From IMG/VR virus record IMGVR_UViG_3300037010_001482, positions 1 through 41,681 of that record: 41,681 nt of DNA; one strand, given 5' to 3'. Shown here one piece after another: positions 17,547-25,736 of the stretch. The translations under genes were made by a program, and so were the position numbers. How positions within the stretch are numbered: position 1 is the first letter of the stretch; each line of letters begins with the position of its first letter. The notes beneath the pieces are model-generated. The model saw only the letters and a list, made by a program, of their open reading frames with translations, did not search any database and was not told where the DNA came from. The stretch is from a virus.

Positions 17547-18040
17547 GTTGTTTCCTTTTTTATTAAGACGGGGTTGATGTTTGTTAAAAAACTTAACTTG
17601 TGCTGGATAGCAAACCAGTTTACTCTTGAAGAGTAAAGAATATCAAGTGGATCACTTGGGAGTTGAATATTATTCTTTTTACAGAAACCATAATACGATC
17701 TCATACTAAGTTTCTCATCCAAGAAAAAACCATTATTTGTAATATAGCCTCTTCTGACATTTTCAGTATTTTGTATGTGAAAGATACGAAAACCTTCTTT
17801 GAATAAAAGATATTGAGCAATATTGTCATGAGTGCAATAATGGTAATTAGTTGCCACAATACGTTCATGTGCATCTTCAATTTCTTTAAAGTATACAGCA
17901 CAACCAATAATAGTACCAAAGGCTTCAATGGTGAGTTTGATCTTATCGTCTTCATTGTGTTGAGCAATATAAAAAATCTCGTCCGTTTTTGTTTCACGGT
18001 TTATATAACGTATATTAATCACTGGTTCATTAGTGAGCAC
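17540..18040 (-). CDS. Hypothetical protein, paralogue of 18127-18576
   Basis: 166 residues, GTG start after AAGGAAACATC. It is clearly related to the next upstream gene: both begin ML(T/S)N(E/Q)PV, share GCAVY(F/Y)K, an AT.Y...HDNI-type segment, and (Y/F)ITN.GFFL..KL....Y..FC. The GF.T..G.F..R.EA-type pattern resembles a common class of small phage proteins of unknown function, but here Arg and Glu are poorly kept. There are no membrane segments. It overlaps the alpha-CTD-like gene downstream by 7 bases and is separated from its paralogue by a hairpin. Confidence 0.7.
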   Translation of the reverse strand: MLTNEPVINIRYINRETKTDEIFYIAQHNEDDKIKLTIEAFGTIIGCAVYFKEIEDAHERIVATNYHYCTHDNIAQYLLFKEGFRIFHIQNTENVRRGYITNNGFFLDEKLSMRSYYGFCKKNNIQLPSDPLDILYSSRVNWFAIQHKLSFLTNINPVLIKKETTC

Positions 18041-18080
18041 GATGTTTCCTTATTAAAATGGAAAAGAGAAATGATGATAC

Positions 18081-18110
18081 AAAAACAGAGAGTTTTTATT
18101 CTCTGTTTTT
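18081..18110 (-). terminator. Symmetric terminator between the two paralogues
   Basis: A perfect 11-bp inverted repeat AAAAACAGAGA / TCTCTGTTTTT with an 8-base loop; A-run and T-run on both sides make it bidirectional. It lies between 18127 and the leader of the gene starting at 18040, so that gene may be partly insulated from its upstream paralogue. Confidence 0.8.
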
Positions 18111-18126
18111 AGACCATGTTGTTTTG

Positions 18127-18576
18127 TTAACAATTATTATTATGCTTAAAAAGATAACCCCAGTTAACGTCGTAACTGATGAGTATATCCTTTTCAGGGT
18201 TTTTCATTCCAATCTCTTTTCTAGCGCAAAACTGTTCATAAGACTTCTTTGCAAGTTTCCTGTTTAGAAAAAAACCAGTGTTGGTAATAAAACCATACAT
18301 TGTGTTTTCGTCATCAGTAAGAGAAATATTGATTGGTTCCCCTTCTACGTCGTAATGACTTATGTCACCATGTGAACTGTAGTAACCAGTAGCGTAAATT
18401 ATTTCATCACCTTTACTGGTTTTGTAATAAACTGCACAACCGCATATATCACCAGTTCTGGGGTCAAGAACTCCATCTTTTACAAGTACTTCTTCAGTAG
18501 CAATTATTAAAGCTTCATGAAGACCTTTATCACGGTAAGTGAAGAAGAGATTTGTGACAGGTTGATTTGAAAGCAT
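18127..18576 (-). CDS. Hypothetical protein, paralogue of 17540-18040
   Basis: 149 residues starting at MLSNQPV; the frame is open for 20 more codons upstream, but AAAAGGAAATCAAC before this ATG and alignment with the paralogue decide the start. It shares the GCAVYYK, YATGYYSSHGDI and GFITNTGFFLNRKLAKKSY segments with the downstream gene. The YGFITN.GFFLNRK pattern resembles small phage proteins with a G-F-(V/I)-T-x-x-G-x-F-V-x-R signature, of unknown role. It ends in an Asn-rich tail before a terminator. No function can be assigned. Confidence 0.7.
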   Translation of the reverse strand: MLSNQPVTNLFFTYRDKGLHEALIIATEEVLVKDGVLDPRTGDICGCAVYYKTSKGDEIIYATGYYSSHGDISHYDVEGEPINISLTDDENTMYGFITNTGFFLNRKLAKKSYEQFCARKEIGMKNPEKDILISYDVNWGYLFKHNNNC

Positions 18577-18648
18577 TGTTGATTTCCTTTTAATAAAATT
18601 AGGAGAGATTTTTTGGTTCATCTCTAACCACGACACACCGATTGGTAG

Positions 18649-19686
18649 TTAATACAAACGTGTAGCTTTTGTAACAACAAACGTCATAGGAGCTGACTTT
18701 GTCATGACAAGCTCCATAGAGTAAGTACTACCATTGAAAGCAACTTCTGGAATTACCACATTTCCATTAGCAAAAGCTGCAGCCTGTGGCGCACTATTAG
18801 GAGCAAGACGCGCATTGTACAGAACAAGGGTTAATGGACTCCCTCCTGGTAACAAATCCAAAGAAGCAACATAACGATCCGAACCTACTACGACAGCACT
18901 GAGATTCAAATGACTACCATCAAACACTGCTGGTCTAGCAGTTATGGGATAGAGATCCAAAGGTTGGTTAGCAAAGAAAAAGATACGGTTAGGAACAGCT
19001 GCCAAGACAGAGCCTTGGAAACTATTTAACACCCGATTAGATCTGTATTGCAAAGCCAAATATGTCAGGTAGGTTTCAGCCACATCTTCAGTTGTTGGAT
19101 TATCACGTGCATATGTGGAAATGAAATCTGGATCTGATCTTTGTGCAGCAAGCCAGCCAGGTGCAGAGGCATAACGGGAATCAAGTGAGGTATGAGTAGA
19201 CTCATGTAAAAGAGCTTCTTCCAAAATACCCTGTGATTCGTATTCGTCTGCCATTCCTGTATGGATTAACAGATTGTTATTACCACCACCAAAAGGCATC
19301 CTACCTTGATGTATAGACGAAGTCTTGACATCAGAGCGTAGAACATGTGGTAAGCGACCAATTACAATTGCATACTTCTGTGCTATCACTTGTGCTGCAT
19401 TCACGCTACCAAATTCTGGATTAACCTGGATTTCGATGTGGAGTCCATCATCGTAGTTAGCGTTGAACAGGTAAGGTTGTAGGGTTACATACTTTGCAAC
19501 CCGACGGTCAAACATTTCACGTGTTCCTTGACCAGCATAACTCAGAGAGGCAAAAGCACTCTGGTCGTTGGAAGTCAGGATGAAGGGTTCTATGTGAATA
19601 GTCCCGTTATATGGCGGTGTTGCAAAAGCAGAAACACAGCTTAAAAGAACTGATACCAAGACCAGTAAGATTTTTTTAGTGAACAT
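18649..19686 (-). CDS. Secreted zincin-type metalloprotease
   Basis: 345 residues. Residues 1-22 are a clear signal peptide (charged MFTKK, a hydrophobic core, cleavage likely after AFA before TPP), so the mature protein should be exported by Sec. Residues 160-169 read LHESTHTSLD, containing the zinc-binding HExxH motif (His161, Glu162, His165). A nearby TTEDVAETYLTY helix could give a third ligand, but I cannot name it. The last 120 residues form a beta-rich domain. It would act in the periplasm or outside the cell, on an unknown protein; lysis, receptor removal or virion release are possible. The ribosome binding site is weak. An exported HExxH protease is unusual in this phage group. Confidence 0.78.
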   Translation of the reverse strand: MFTKKILLVLVSVLLSCVSAFATPPYNGTIHIEPFILTSNDQSAFASLSYAGQGTREMFDRRVAKYVTLQPYLFNANYDDGLHIEIQVNPEFGSVNAAQVIAQKYAIVIGRLPHVLRSDVKTSSIHQGRMPFGGGNNNLLIHTGMADEYESQGILEEALLHESTHTSLDSRYASAPGWLAAQRSDPDFISTYARDNPTTEDVAETYLTYLALQYRSNRVLNSFQGSVLAAVPNRIFFFANQPLDLYPITARPAVFDGSHLNLSAVVVGSDRYVASLDLLPGGSPLTLVLYNARLAPNSAPQAAAFANGNVVIPEVAFNGSTYSMELVMTKSAPMTFVVTKATRLY

Positions 19687-19752
19687 TTTAATTATCTTTC
19701 AGTTATGAGAGTTTAAAAAATATATATTGATAAAAAAGAAAAAGAGAGGACA

Positions 19753-19785
19753 TAAAGGAAGAGGGATTTACCCTCTCTTCCTTTA
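19753..19785 (-). terminator. Terminator after the 170-residue gene
   Basis: Read on the minus strand, AAAGGAAGAGAGGG and CCCTCTTCCTTT form a stem with a two-base bulge and a short loop, followed by a CTCTCTTTTTC tract. It lies 25 bases after the stop at 19810 and upstream of the zincin gene. Confidence 0.75.
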
Positions 19786-19809
19786 TTTGTTTTGTGACGT
19801 TAGGTCTAC

Positions 19810-20322
19810 TTACAGATCACGCAAAGCGGCTGCAGCAGATTCCTTGACACTCTTGGCAACGCTACCAAACATGCCAGTATCCTTGTCACCGTACGATGTA
19901 TGGTTGACAGCACGGATGACACCGTAGTTTTGGAAGGTCTGTGTACGGTCTTTGGGATTGACAGTAGAGACTTCACGCTTGGCCTGGATGGTCAGCTTGT
20001 CACGACCGCTGGTTGGGAAGGTAGCGCTGATTTCTTCCAGTTCCTTGTTGGCCTTGAAAGCCTTCACGGAACCTGTACCAACTGCCAGACCAGCTGCCGC
20101 AGCAAACGTTTCACGGAAAACACGGTGTTCTTCATCCAGTTCTTTGGTGATAGAAGCAGGCAGACAATCGATGTAGACGCCTTCCTTGATGATGACAGTA
20201 CCATCTTTTTCGATCGTCAGATCTTTCTTGATGATTTCTGCCATAGCAACAACACGTTCGTCAATGACGATAGGTTTCTTTGTTGCTGTCTTCTCGGCTT
20301 CTTTGGTTTCGACTTTGGACAT
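19810..20322 (-). CDS. Hypothetical protein, probably abundant
   Basis: 170 residues. The N-terminus is charged (MSKVETKEAEKTATKK); the middle holds an Ala/Gly-rich hydrophobic stretch (residues about 92-104, FAAAAGLAVGTGS) and the end is Ala-rich. Codon use is GC-richer than in neighbours, resembling sheath and tube, and AAAAAGGAAAG gives a strong ribosome binding site, so high expression is likely. The short segment TIEKDGTVIIKEG resembles TVEKDGTLVVSKQ in the 62-residue protein at 20684, hinting at a shared small fold. It has its own promoter region and terminator. A virion or internal head protein is possible but unproven. Confidence 0.75.
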   Translation of the reverse strand: MSKVETKEAEKTATKKPIVIDERVVAMAEIIKKDLTIEKDGTVIIKEGVYIDCLPASITKELDEEHRVFRETFAAAAGLAVGTGSVKAFKANKELEEISATFPTSGRDKLTIQAKREVSTVNPKDRTQTFQNYGVIRAVNHTSYGDKDTGMFGSVAKSVKESAAAALRDL

Positions 20323-20427
20323 GATAACTTTCCTTTTTTACAAACAAGAATAACCCATTTTATTAATAGTTGGGTTCTGAACTATATTCTCACACAATAA
20401 CGTAGATGTGTTATTAAATTACTTTTT

Positions 20428-20691
20428 TCAATCTGAACAAAACGTATCTGGATCTTCAGAAGGTGGAACCTTTTTAGGGTAGGTTTGTTGATAACTCACT
20501 GTCACACTAAGAGTTGATGGAAGAGTACACATGCCATGAAAACGTTGCTGATGGATCATTGTTGTCATTTCGTTTTTCACAATAGCCAACATTTGATCAC
20601 GTTCATCATCATTGTGAACAATAGTATCAACAGCTATGGCATCATTCTTCTTAATCGTCAAACGTAAATTATGAAGATGTTCTTCATTCAT
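20428..20691 (-). CDS. Small hypothetical protein
   Basis: 87 residues when started at MNEEHLHNLR; two ATGs lie in this frame, and this one overlaps the preceding stop (ATGAATGA), typical of coupled translation, whereas the upstream one lies deeper in that gene. The protein is hydrophilic with a Pro/Asp-rich end containing a single C-terminal cysteine (DPDTFCSD). Family unknown. It forms a pair with 20684-20872. Confidence 0.6.
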   Translation of the reverse strand: MNEEHLHNLRLTIKKNDAIAVDTIVHNDDERDQMLAIVKNEMTTMIHQQRFHGMCTLPSTLSVTVSYQQTYPKKVPPSEDPDTFCSD

Positions 20692-20872
20692 TTTTTTTAT
20701 CGCCATCAAGATCTTTGTTCAGCTTTTTAAATTGCTGTGCAATGTTGTAACGTTCTTTTGCTGTATCTATTTGTTTACTAACAACAAGAGTACCATCTTT
20801 TTCAACGGTCACTCTACTGACAACATCTTTGATTTTTTCGAGTTCATTAAAAAACTTAGTTTCATTTAACAT
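20684..20872 (-). CDS. Small hypothetical protein
   Basis: 62 residues, start preceded by AAGGATTAAAGA. Its segment RVTVEKDGTLVVSKQ resembles LTIEKDGTVIIKEG in the 170-residue protein downstream; flanking parts are helical and charged. It overlaps the following gene by 8 bases. No function is recognised. Confidence 0.6.
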   Translation of the reverse strand: MLNETKFFNELEKIKDVVSRVTVEKDGTLVVSKQIDTAKERYNIAQQFKKLNKDLDGDKKNE

Positions 20873-20973
20873 TCTTTAATCCTTAACAGAAAAGACGAAG
20901 ACTGAAGGCTTAAGCCATTGGTTCACATTGATGATATATTGCTGTTTTATTTTGGATTCTAGTTATTTAACGG

Positions 20974-21005
20974 CATAAGAGCAGGGTATTATTCCTGCCT
21001 TTATG
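20974..21005 (-). terminator. Probable terminator after the prohead protease
   Basis: Twelve-base arms CATAAGAGCAGG / CCTGCCTTTATG pair except for two adjacent purine mismatches, 10 bases after the stop at 21015. The tail is only weakly T-rich. Confidence 0.5.
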
Positions 21006-21014
21006 TTGTGTGTT

Positions 21015-21779
21015 TTAAAGACTCATGTAACCTGGAGTCTTAACTTGTTTCTTCCAACCAAACTGTTTGAAGATCTGATCACGACTTTGGATGATAGAAG
21101 ATTCAGTAGCTACACCCATACGAACTGCGGAGGCAAACGCTTCTTCAAAATCGTTCTGTGTAACTAGAACTTCGGTACCACGACCAATGGCTTCCAAAGC
21201 AGGGCTCTTGTATTTCTCAGCGATATGGATACCAGGTTCGTTAACATAATCGAATGTCACGATTTCCACGATATCACGGTGAGTCTTACCAGCTACTTTG
21301 TAGTCATCAGTAAAAGAACGGATGGAGAAACAAACATTCTCATTACCGTTCTTTAATTGCTTCTCCAAGAAAGCACCTTTAGAACCACTTGGGGTAAACT
21401 TAGCAAAGATAACCCAAATAGCAGAACCATCGGGATTTTTAGCTACAGTGTTATCCAACCAGATGTCTTTGTATTGAACACAAGTGTTTTCTTCATAGAT
21501 CTGAAAGAGGCGATTAATGAAGTCAGCCTTAGACATACCAGGCATGAATTTAGGATGACCAATTTCACCTCGTAGAACACCGCGGTCCATCTTACGACGA
21601 AGAGTAGAGGAGTTATTGAACAATTCAACAACACTACGTTCAGTTGTATAACGCATATCAGCGCTGTTGTCGATGTTCAAACCACCTATGATTTGTTCAT
21701 AGTAACCTTGACCGTCAGGCTTCAAGATACCTTGCTTACCTTTTGGTTTATTGAGAATAGAAAAACTGATACGTGCCAT
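21015..21779 (-). CDS. Prohead maturation protease, T4 gp21 / phiKZ gp175 type
   Basis: 254 residues. The N-terminal region contains RGVLRGEIGHP (residues 66-76) with the G-E-x-x-H-P signature; His75 would be the catalytic histidine. The catalytic serine is expected in CFSIRS (Ser152 most likely). This is the arrangement of the herpesvirus-assemblin-like fold protease family (T4 gp21, phiKZ gp175). It cleaves scaffold and inner-head proteins inside the prohead before DNA packaging. It is followed upstream by two genes and then RNA polymerase beta, as I recall for phiKZ gp175-gp178. AGAGG precedes the start. Confidence 0.88.
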   Translation of the reverse strand: MARISFSILNKPKGKQGILKPDGQGYYEQIIGGLNIDNSADMRYTTERSVVELFNNSSTLRRKMDRGVLRGEIGHPKFMPGMSKADFINRLFQIYEENTCVQYKDIWLDNTVAKNPDGSAIWVIFAKFTPSGSKGAFLEKQLKNGNENVCFSIRSFTDDYKVAGKTHRDIVEIVTFDYVNEPGIHIAEKYKSPALEAIGRGTEVLVTQNDFEEAFASAVRMGVATESSIIQSRDQIFKQFGWKKQVKTPGYMSL

Positions 21780-21854
21780 ACAAGCCTCTAGTTAAAATAT
21801 ATTAGTGAGAAATCTGTTATCATAGTTATTGTTACAGAAACGCAAGGAATTAAC

Positions 21855-21903
21855 TTCATATACCCACAGAGAGCCTTGTGAGCTTCTCTGTGGGTATATG
21901 AAG
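21855..21903 (-). terminator. Long hairpin terminator
   Basis: Inverted repeat of about 20 bp (ACTTCATATACCCACAGAGA-type arm) with a short loop, 4 bases after the stop at 21907. It separates the structural and RNA polymerase operon from the protease gene. Its ATATACCCACA core is the same as in the hairpin at 2689. Confidence 0.8.
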
Positions 21904-21906
21904 AGC

Positions 21907-22632
21907 CTACTTACGCAGAATAGTCCCAATGGTATCAGGACGTGTGGTTGGGTTAATAAGGGCAGAGGTAACACCCTCATCAAAATACGCACCAGCTAAC
22001 TTGTTGGTGGTATTAGTAGCCGAGTAAGCTACAGATTTCAATGGAACGTAGAAAGGTTTTAGCTTATCCACATCTTCCTTACTCTTGAGTATTGTCCTGA
22101 AGTATTCCATCTTGGCTGAACGCTGTCTACTAATAGAAGCTATCAAAATCTCAACGGTTTCAGGATTCTTACCAATAGAAGTTCCAGCAACTGTTCCAGC
22201 AGTATCAAACAACGAACCAGCGTCATCGTAATCAACATACCAAGGAATATTACCACTACTAATGAATTCATTGAAAACAGAATAGACTAAAGTGTCTTTC
22301 TGAACCAAATTCATAGAAGTGATGACAATGCTATTCTTCTCAAATCTGAATTCAATAAAGTCTTCATCATCAATGATTGTATTCCTGAACTCACTTGGAG
22401 TTAGATATACAAAAGCAATGGCGTTAAAGAGCATGAATTTATTGTCTTCAGTGACAATGGGAAAGATACCTAAACTATAGTTATCGCTTCCCACCTGAGC
22501 AATACCACGCTCAATGAATCGCTTAGGGATGAATATCTTACACCCAGTTGTTGTTACAACTGAACCATCAGGCATTTCCTTAAGAGTTTTCATGACACTG
22601 GCTTTGTCTTTGACAAACTCAGTTGACTTCAC
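21907..22632 (-). CDS. Hypothetical protein, phiKZ gp176 position
   Basis: 241 residues with a GTG start 3 bases after the stop of the previous gene, AAGG 8 bases upstream, so the two are coupled. The sequence is alpha/beta and soluble, without a motif I recognise. By gene order it corresponds to the gene between phiKZ protease and the gp177 structural gene. A virion role is likely but rests on position only. Confidence 0.7.
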   Translation of the reverse strand: MKSTEFVKDKASVMKTLKEMPDGSVVTTTGCKIFIPKRFIERGIAQVGSDNYSLGIFPIVTEDNKFMLFNAIAFVYLTPSEFRNTIIDDEDFIEFRFEKNSIVITSMNLVQKDTLVYSVFNEFISSGNIPWYVDYDDAGSLFDTAGTVAGTSIGKNPETVEILIASISRQRSAKMEYFRTILKSKEDVDKLKPFYVPLKSVAYSATNTTNKLAGAYFDEGVTSALINPTTRPDTIGTILRK

Positions 22633-22635
22633 AAC

Positions 22636-24015
22636 TTACGCCTTGATTTGTGAAACCACAAAGTTAGAGATCTCACCTAATACTGCTTGTGCAAAAGCAT
22701 CATTAGGATCATTACCTTCTTCGCAAAGCTGATCGATCGTTTGCAGGAGTTCGTAGCAATCCATGTAGAAGAAACGTGAATTACAAACAACTTCTGTTAC
22801 ACGACGATAAACATCTTTAACAGTACCCGAACTAACAAGAGCCAACAGATTTTCAAACTTCCGAATAACTTCACTCTTGTCACCAGGGTTCTTTTCAAAG
22901 AAAGAAACTTCATACGAAGACAATTCATTCTTGAAAGCACGCATAAAATTACTACGCAGGCTGTTCACTGTAGCTTGACGTACTTTTTGACGGTACTCAA
23001 TACTACTAGCAGCCTTGATAACACGATAGTCCTTTTCGACTTCTTGTGCTTTCTCCAAGATCTCAGTAACACTGTAATAGTAATTCTGATTATTAGCTGC
23101 ACCAATAATCATTTCAGCTGTACCACCCTTTTGTAGGAAAGTATTGTAGTTCAAAGTGTAAACTTCAATAGCACCATTAGCGTTTGCACGGCTCTTGATC
23201 AGAGTACCATTAACGATAGCTTTGTTGTAAAGGTTCAACTGTTTCACAATGACGAAACCAGCAGCCTCTTTGTATTGAGTACTAGTTGCACGAGAAACTG
23301 ACTGAAGGTTAACAGCCAATTGATAAACAATGATAGCGTAGTCCAAACCAAAATCTGGATTGAGAACAAAACCATTGAAGTCAGCAAAGTTATTGATAGC
23401 GATCTTTGTGCGATCAACGAACAAGCTTTCCCACAAACGGAAAAGATTTTCTTGACCAATACGATTAACTGAAACAGCAATGGCATCATCCAGAACTGTG
23501 TTGCCGCTTTTCAGTTTCTCAAGAATTTCAAGTACTGTCAGGTTGGCTTCTTTAAAATACAAACCAGGGCTGAAGTAAACAGGAGAAGCATTGCGAGTGA
23601 CATCATTCATGAACAAATCAATGTTCACTGCATCACAGATACTGTAACGAACAATGTTGAAGTTGAATTCACTATCACCAAGGGCTGATACATCAGCCAG
23701 AACGCTCTCAGAGATGTTTTTGATAGCAGGGATGACAGTTGTCTTAATAATGTCAATACGGCGGTTCATGACCGCAGCAGCACGTTCTACTACTTCGTTG
23801 GTCCAGCCATTGTGCAAAGAGTTATTAGACTCTTCTGTCAACACAGACAAAGTGTTAACAATATCAGTTTTTGTCAAATCAGTCAAAGGCATAGTGGTTG
23901 TGGTTTTAACCAACTCAGCCAAAGGGGTACCTGAAATAGGGGCAAGAGCAATATCACCACCAATTACATCAGCCAAGAGTTCATCGCTTGGTTTGCAAAC
24001 TTCATTACTGAGCAT
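22636..24015 (-). CDS. Probable virion structural protein, phiKZ gp177 position
   Basis: 459 residues starting MLSNEVCKP. The frame extends 13 codons further, but AAGGAG lies 6 bases before this ATG and the longer form would overlap the preceding gene more deeply. The protein is helical throughout, with no signal peptide and no enzyme motif. It overlaps the 68-residue gene by 11 bases and is followed after 3 bases by 21907-22632. Position between prohead protease and virion RNA polymerase suggests a head protein. Confidence 0.7.
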   Translation of the reverse strand: MLSNEVCKPSDELLADVIGGDIALAPISGTPLAELVKTTTTMPLTDLTKTDIVNTLSVLTEESNNSLHNGWTNEVVERAAAVMNRRIDIIKTTVIPAIKNISESVLADVSALGDSEFNFNIVRYSICDAVNIDLFMNDVTRNASPVYFSPGLYFKEANLTVLEILEKLKSGNTVLDDAIAVSVNRIGQENLFRLWESLFVDRTKIAINNFADFNGFVLNPDFGLDYAIIVYQLAVNLQSVSRATSTQYKEAAGFVIVKQLNLYNKAIVNGTLIKSRANANGAIEVYTLNYNTFLQKGGTAEMIIGAANNQNYYYSVTEILEKAQEVEKDYRVIKAASSIEYRQKVRQATVNSLRSNFMRAFKNELSSYEVSFFEKNPGDKSEVIRKFENLLALVSSGTVKDVYRRVTEVVCNSRFFYMDCYELLQTIDQLCEEGNDPNDAFAQAVLGEISNFVVSQIKA

Positions 24016-24211
24016 TGATGACTCCTTGGATATTGAATTTAGAACGGATGTCACCGATCACCACTTTGGCAATAGTGTCACGTGTAAGATTTTCGCCATT
24101 GACCTGTTCACCCAAGGTGTTGCCAAAAACCTTTGATGCCAAAGCAATGGCCAGGTGTGTGGCATTGAGTACAGTAGTTTGTGCAACAACTGTTTGATTT
24201 TTATCTAACAT
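24005..24211 (-). CDS. Small hypothetical protein
   Basis: 68 residues from MLDKNQ; AAAAAGG 8 bases before this ATG decides the start over an earlier TTG. The protein is Ala/Val-rich with an amphipathic middle helix (THLAIALASKVFG). It overlaps the next gene by 11 bases, so is probably translated with it. It follows the beta-subunit terminator and so begins a new transcription unit. Function unknown. Confidence 0.65.
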   Translation of the reverse strand: MLDKNQTVVAQTTVLNATHLAIALASKVFGNTLGEQVNGENLTRDTIAKVVIGDIRSKFNIQGVINAQ

Positions 24212-24262
24212 GAATACAACCTTTTTGTTTAACAACTAGTAAAAAAGTAAATGCTAAAAAGA

Positions 24263-24297
24263 AGCTGAGTGGAACACAAAATGTATCCACCCAGCTA
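24263..24297 (-). terminator. Terminator of the RNA polymerase operon
   Basis: Read on the minus strand, AGCTGGGTGGA and TCCACTCAGCT pair (one G-T wobble) around a 12-base loop, then TTCTTTTTAG. It lies 13 bases after the beta stop at 24310. Confidence 0.8.
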
Positions 24298-24309
24298 AAA
24301 CTTAATCTA

Positions 24310-25431
24310 TCATTTTCCTCTGTAGAGTTTAAGAGCTTCCTTAGCACCTAACTCCATCAGTACACTTGTTGTACCAATAGTGAAAGCACTATTAACAATC
24401 CGTTTAAAGATTGAGAAAGCTCCGAATAACGCATCGATCTTAACTCCTGATTCACTGACCAATTCATAATCAGCTACCTCAGAAATAATGGACTTCATTT
24501 GATTAGCGAAAACTACCTTGTCTGCAATACCAGCTCTCACTTCTTCAGTGATATAAAACAGTACGCAAAGTGTATCAACTAACAACGGATCTCCATCGAC
24601 TCTATAGGATTCATCAACACTTCCGGTAAATACCTTATCACCTTTAGCTTTGGCAGCTGAAGCTAACAGTTTATCACCATAATTAGCCAGAGCATGAATG
24701 GAATTACTCATGTCTTCTTTGTTGCCATGATAGAAGACTTCAATCTTCTCCACTCTGCCAAGCATCTTAGCCATAGGGGATTGTTGTCTGATACTTGCAA
24801 GAGTAGCAATAGTATCTGCGCTGAAAGCACCAATGTTAGCTGTTAACTCATCCTGGATAAGCATGAGAGGTGTCTCAAAAGAAACATCTGCTCCAACAGC
24901 AACTAAACTAGTGATAACATCTTTAAACTCAAGACGAACTTTCTTAATCTTAGTAAGACCAGTTCTGAGTTTACGTGCAAAATCTTCAGAAAGAGTACAA
25001 GCATCTTCGTGGGTTTGTGGTGTTTCAATCAAAGCTACATTGGCTAAAACACCAGCCTTATAAAGAACTTGTCCTTTGTTAAAGTAGTCAGGTTCAAACC
25101 AACCTTCGTTGTAAGCAATTACATCACCTGTTTTTACTTTCTGACCTACTTCTAACGTGGTTGCCATCGAGTGTGGTATTGTCTGTCCGCCAGCTTTACC
25201 GAAACGTCGTCCTAACAAGAACCCTTGTTTCTTACCACTTTTGTAAACAACAACTCCACCTTTATCATTGATAGATTCAACAATACCATCTTCTTCAGCT
25301 ACAGTACAGTAACCCTCACCAACACGGTGTGAGATCACTTGTTCATATCCAGTACGAACTGGAAGAGCCATGTAGTCGTTACAGGCTACAGTGTGACTGT
25401 TCTGTATAGAAATAAAATTTTGTCTCTTAGG
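24310..25431 (-). CDS. RNA polymerase beta subunit, exon 2 (C-terminal 373 residues)
   Basis: This exon joins in frame to exon 1 (26805-30041) to give a 1452-residue beta subunit. The frame is open 20 codons upstream of the first ATG at 25371, right to the intron end, encoding PKRQNFISIQNSH. Across the junction DD^PKR..N...IQNSHTV aligns with the universal beta motif DDANRALMGANMQRQAV. Downstream, GVVVYK and the HRVGEGY-EEDGIV segments match the sequence after that motif in cellular beta. An ATG-only gene call would lose these catalytic-centre residues. The 3' splice site is placed after the final G of the intron (complement of 25432). Together with beta-prime it forms the phiKZ gp178-type virion polymerase. 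Confidence 0.85.
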   Translation of the reverse strand, partial: PKRQNFISIQNSHTVACNDYMALPVRTGYEQVISHRVGEGYCTVAEEDGIVESINDKGGVVVYKSGKKQGFLLGRRFGKAGGQTIPHSMATTLEVGQKVKTGDVIAYNEGWFEPDYFNKGQVLYKAGVLANVALIETPQTHEDACTLSEDFARKLRTGLTKIKKVRLEFKDVITSLVAVGADVSFETPLMLIQDELTANIGAFSADTIATLASIRQQSPMAKMLGRVEKIEVFYHGNKEDMSNSIHALANYGDKLLASAAKAKGDKVFTGSVDESYRVDGDPLLVDTLCVLFYITEEVRAGIADKVVFANQMKSIISEVADYELVSESGVKIDALFGAFSIFKRIVNSAFTIGTTSVLMELGAKEALKLYRGK

Positions 25432-25437
25432 CTAAAT

Positions 25438-25521
25438 GTTCAGTAGTATTCGTTACTTACTACCCGCAGCATTACCTGCAACGCTGCATGTTTCCATGCA
25501 GAACAGACTATATCTTCTACC
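25438..25521 (-). repeat. 84-base repeat, intron 3' domain, copy A
   Basis: 84 bases identical to 30235-30318 by eye. It covers the P7 3' strand, P9 and the 3' end of the group I intron up to 6 bases before the splice site. The rest of the core is also alike but diverged, with paired changes, for example stem CTTGTC/GACAAG here against CCTGTT/AACAGG in the other copy. Confidence 0.9.
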
Positions 25522-25736
25522 TTCTTAAAGGTAGTTCCCCATTTCGGATCACTTGATCCTACACCCTGATAAGGGGTTAGTCGTTGAACCTTCTTGTCTT
25601 TGACAAGCTTGGCTGCGGATTGTCTCATCTTTGTTTCTTTTACCATACCTGAATAGTTAGTTCAGCCATTACGTGTATCACTACCGTAACTTGGTGCACA
25701 AAGCTCTTAGAGATGTTCCCGTCAATTAGAGGAAAT

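Noticed and set aside
17813-18112. A 99-codon plus-strand open frame
   Set aside because: It is antisense to the 166-residue paralogue, whose relationship to its neighbour proves the minus frame is coding.
25440-25646. A 68-codon minus-strand open frame in the beta intron
   Set aside because: It lies wholly in the conserved ribozyme core; the other copy, with the same RNA elements, does not keep a like frame.
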